Positions 38,833 through 40,660 of a DNA stretch of 40,660 bases are shown in pieces. The position numbers and the translations under genes are program-made. The first letter of the stretch is position 1; every line of letters begins with the position of its first letter. The notes beneath the pieces are model-generated. The model worked only from the letters and a program-made list of their open reading frames with translations, ran no database searches and was not told where the DNA came from. Source of the DNA: Actinomycetota bacterium (GTDB taxonomy: Bacteria; Actinomycetota; Actinomycetes; Nanopelagicales; Nanopelagicaceae). The stretch spans positions 1 through 40,660 of the forward strand of contig SXRC01000025.1 of the NCBI GenBank assembly GCA_005793655.1. Direction: 5' to 3'.

Positions 38833-40641
38833 TTAACTCTCTCCCAATGCCAACTCTTTTTGCACCCGCCGTGCTGCCTCCATGCCAACTAATTGCCCAA
38901 ATATCTCTTGGTACTGCGCATCATTTTCAACTGGACTTAATCTTTGCAGGGTGGATTTAATCTCTGCAATTGATCGACTCAATGCCACTTCACGCAACCT
39001 TGCAAAAATACTAATGATGTAACGATCTGAGACCTCACCATCTGTCCTGATTGGCTCCACAATTAACTCGGTAATCAATGATTTCAGTTCATCTCGATCA
39101 GATGTTTCTAATAATTGTTGAATATTAAACTCTGTTTGCCCATCAATTAATTTACGAAGATCAGCATAGAGTGCAAAGGAGAAAGCTGCCGGCTCTAAAT
39201 CGACCCAACTGTGGGCTAATTCAGGCAGCTGCAATTTAACCTTTAATACTTCACGCTCTAAAATCAGTACTGGATCGGTGAGATTAATTCGTTTATCACT
39301 TTGTATCTGCTCAGATTTACCGCTAACTTTGACCGCTTTTGAAACAATATCAACCTCCATACCCAACCAACCAGCAAGTAATCTGACATATTCTGGACGC
39401 AAGGATGCATCCCTAATCTTGCCAATTAACGGTGCTACCTGGTTTAGCGCATTTACTCTTCCTTCAGCTGCAGTAATATCGTAATTAGCAATTACTGATT
39501 TGATTGCAAACTCAAATAATGGAACTCGCCTGGCAACTAAGTTGCGAACTGCATCATCACCATGGGCTTGGCGTAATTCACATGGATCCATGCCATTTGG
39601 TTCAACTGCCACAAAAGTTTGTGCCACAAACTTTTGATCATCTTCAAATGCACGCAGTGCTGCTTTTTGACCAGCTGCATCACCATCAAAGGTGAAGATA
39701 ACCTCACCACGAAATGCATCGGCATCCATCAGTAATCTTCTAATAATTCTTATATGTTCATCACCAAAAGCGGTGCCACAAGTGGCAACTGCAGTTATAA
39801 CACCAGATAAGTGAGCCGCCATTACATCGGTATACCCCTCCACAATTACAACTTGGCGATTTTTTGCAATCTCTTTTTTAGCCATATCTAAGCCGTATAA
39901 AATCTGATTCTTTTTATAAACAGGAGTTTCAGGTGAATTTAAATACTTTGGACCAGTATCAACCTCATCACTTGCTAATTTTCTGGCTCCAAAGCCAACA
40001 ACATCACCAGAGATATCTTTCACTGGCCAGATTAATCGATTGCGATATCGATCGATCATTCCCTTACTTCCCTCTTTGACTAACCCTGCCAAATTCAACT
40101 CCTCATCGGTAAAACCTTTGCCTTTGAGGTTTTTATATAAACCATCCCACTCATCTGGGGCGTAACCAACATTAAAGTTCTTTGCTGCATCACGATCAAA
40201 ACCCCGTTTAGTTAAAAAATCTCGACCATGTTGGGCTGCTGGTAGCTGTAATTGCTCTTGATAAAAAATAGATGCAGCTGTATTTGCAGCAACCAACCGT
40301 GAGCGATTAATTGATGGGCCAATACTCACACCAGAGCTTTCATACTTCAAGGTGTAACCAATTCGCTCAGCTAGCCGCTCCACTGTTTCAGTAAAGGTTA
40401 AATGTTCTAACTTCATGATAAACGCAATTACATCACCACCTGCTTGGCAGCCAAAGCAGTGGAAAAAACCTTTACTTGGTGTTACATGAAAGGAGGGAGA
40501 TTTTTCATCATGAAATGGACAAAGACCTTTTTTCTGTCCACCGCCAGCATTTTTAAGTTGCACATAATCACTCACCACATCATCAAGTGCACTGTGATCG
40601 CGCACATATGTGACATCTTCTGCCTTAATTCTTCCCGCCAT
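38833..40641 (-). CDS. dnaG: DNA primase
   Basis: A complete 602-residue DnaG. The N-terminal zinc ribbon has CPFHDEKSPSFHV and FFHCFGC, and the RNA-polymerase/TOPRIM core has VEGYTDVMAAH and FDGDAAGQKAA. The C-terminal helicase-binding region is present. It synthesises RNA primers at the replication fork. TAGGAT ends 7 nt before the ATG; the intervening AGGAAGC could serve as a ribosome site, so a leader cannot be ruled out. Confidence 0.97.
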   Translation of the reverse strand: MAGRIKAEDVTYVRDHSALDDVVSDYVQLKNAGGGQKKGLCPFHDEKSPSFHVTPSKGFFHCFGCQAGGDVIAFIMKLEHLTFTETVERLAERIGYTLKYESSGVSIGPSINRSRLVAANTAASIFYQEQLQLPAAQHGRDFLTKRGFDRDAAKNFNVGYAPDEWDGLYKNLKGKGFTDEELNLAGLVKEGSKGMIDRYRNRLIWPVKDISGDVVGFGARKLASDEVDTGPKYLNSPETPVYKKNQILYGLDMAKKEIAKNRQVVIVEGYTDVMAAHLSGVITAVATCGTAFGDEHIRIIRRLLMDADAFRGEVIFTFDGDAAGQKAALRAFEDDQKFVAQTFVAVEPNGMDPCELRQAHGDDAVRNLVARRVPLFEFAIKSVIANYDITAAEGRVNALNQVAPLIGKIRDASLRPEYVRLLAGWLGMEVDIVSKAVKVSGKSEQIQSDKRINLTDPVLILEREVLKVKLQLPELAHSWVDLEPAAFSFALYADLRKLIDGQTEFNIQQLLETSDRDELKSLITELIVEPIRTDGEVSDRYIISIFARLREVALSRSIAEIKSTLQRLSPVENDAQYQEIFGQLVGMEAARRVQKELALGES

Positions 40642-40648
40642 GCTTCCT

Positions 40649-40654
40649 ATCCTA
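40649..40654 (-). promoter_or_regulatory. -10-like box upstream of dnaG
   Basis: TAGGAT ends 7 nt before the dnaG ATG at 40641 on the minus strand. AGGAAGC in between could equally be a ribosome site, so this is the least certain of the set. Confidence 0.35.
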
Positions 40655-40660
40655 GTTTCA

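Noticed and set aside
38806..38836. CCTGATATCAGG palindrome as a dnaG terminator
   Set aside because: The palindrome has no loop and no T-tract follows on the minus strand, so a terminator call is not supported.
1..40660. Insertion sequences, prophage genes or CRISPR arrays
   Set aside because: I found no transposase, integrase or phage structural genes and no regularly spaced repeats; the largest gene-free gap is 229 bp.

Overview
The window is AT-rich and very densely coded: 36 protein genes, one complete tRNA and one tRNA 3' end. No gap without a gene reaches 300 bp. The longest gaps are 20745-20973 and 25-192, and both are described below. Protein families, the low GC, recurrent TANNNT boxes 6-7 nt before start codons, and convergent genes sharing stop-codon bases suggest a streamlined, low-GC planktonic actinobacterium, most likely the freshwater acI / Ca. 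Nanopelagicales group. This placement is inferred, since no 16S gene is present.

Positions 193-21747 form a catabolic region centred on anthranilate (2-aminobenzoate) and tryptophan. The key gene (14601-16997) is a fused flavin monooxygenase / Old Yellow Enzyme with the architecture of 2-aminobenzoyl-CoA monooxygenase/reductase. Around it lie an anthranilate-type CoA ligase (3001-4593), a BadI/MenB-like ring hydrolase (12134-12937), a thiolase (10943-12124), three SDRs, a RidA-family protein (9721-10116), a second AMP-forming ligase and an ADP-forming acyl-CoA synthetase. There is also a split B12-dependent acyl-CoA mutase with its MeaB-like GTPase (1786-3011, 4590-6080). Two upstream supply routes can be seen. 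One is the kynurenine route: tryptophan dioxygenase (12934-13644), two candidate formamidases (1004-1726, 20974-21747) and kynureninase (34396-35661). The other is a 2-oxoacid route: an indolepyruvate:ferredoxin oxidoreductase pair (16994-20744) plus the ADP-forming synthetase. My model is tryptophan -> anthranilate -> anthraniloyl-CoA -> dearomatised 2-amino-5-oxo ring -> enamine hydrolysis and ketone reduction -> hydrolytic ring opening -> beta-oxidation.

Positions 21788-25389 hold two head-to-head, paralogous phytoene-dehydrogenase-like flavoproteins and a 4HBT thioesterase. Positions 25446-28969 are a methylcitrate-cycle operon (prpB-prpC-prpD). Positions 29074-33991 hold an OsmC protein diverging from a four-gene operon: bicupin, class V PLP enzyme, an aldo/keto reductase fused to a RidA domain, and a second aldo/keto reductase. 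Positions 33988-37266 hold a small TIGR04076-like protein, kynureninase, an SDR and a lactonase-like metallo-hydrolase.

The right end looks like conserved backbone: galT, a small ACT-domain gene starting 1 nt past the 3' end of tRNA-Asn(GTT), and dnaG. I see no transporter, no DNA-binding regulator, no integrase or transposase, and no CRISPR array in the window.
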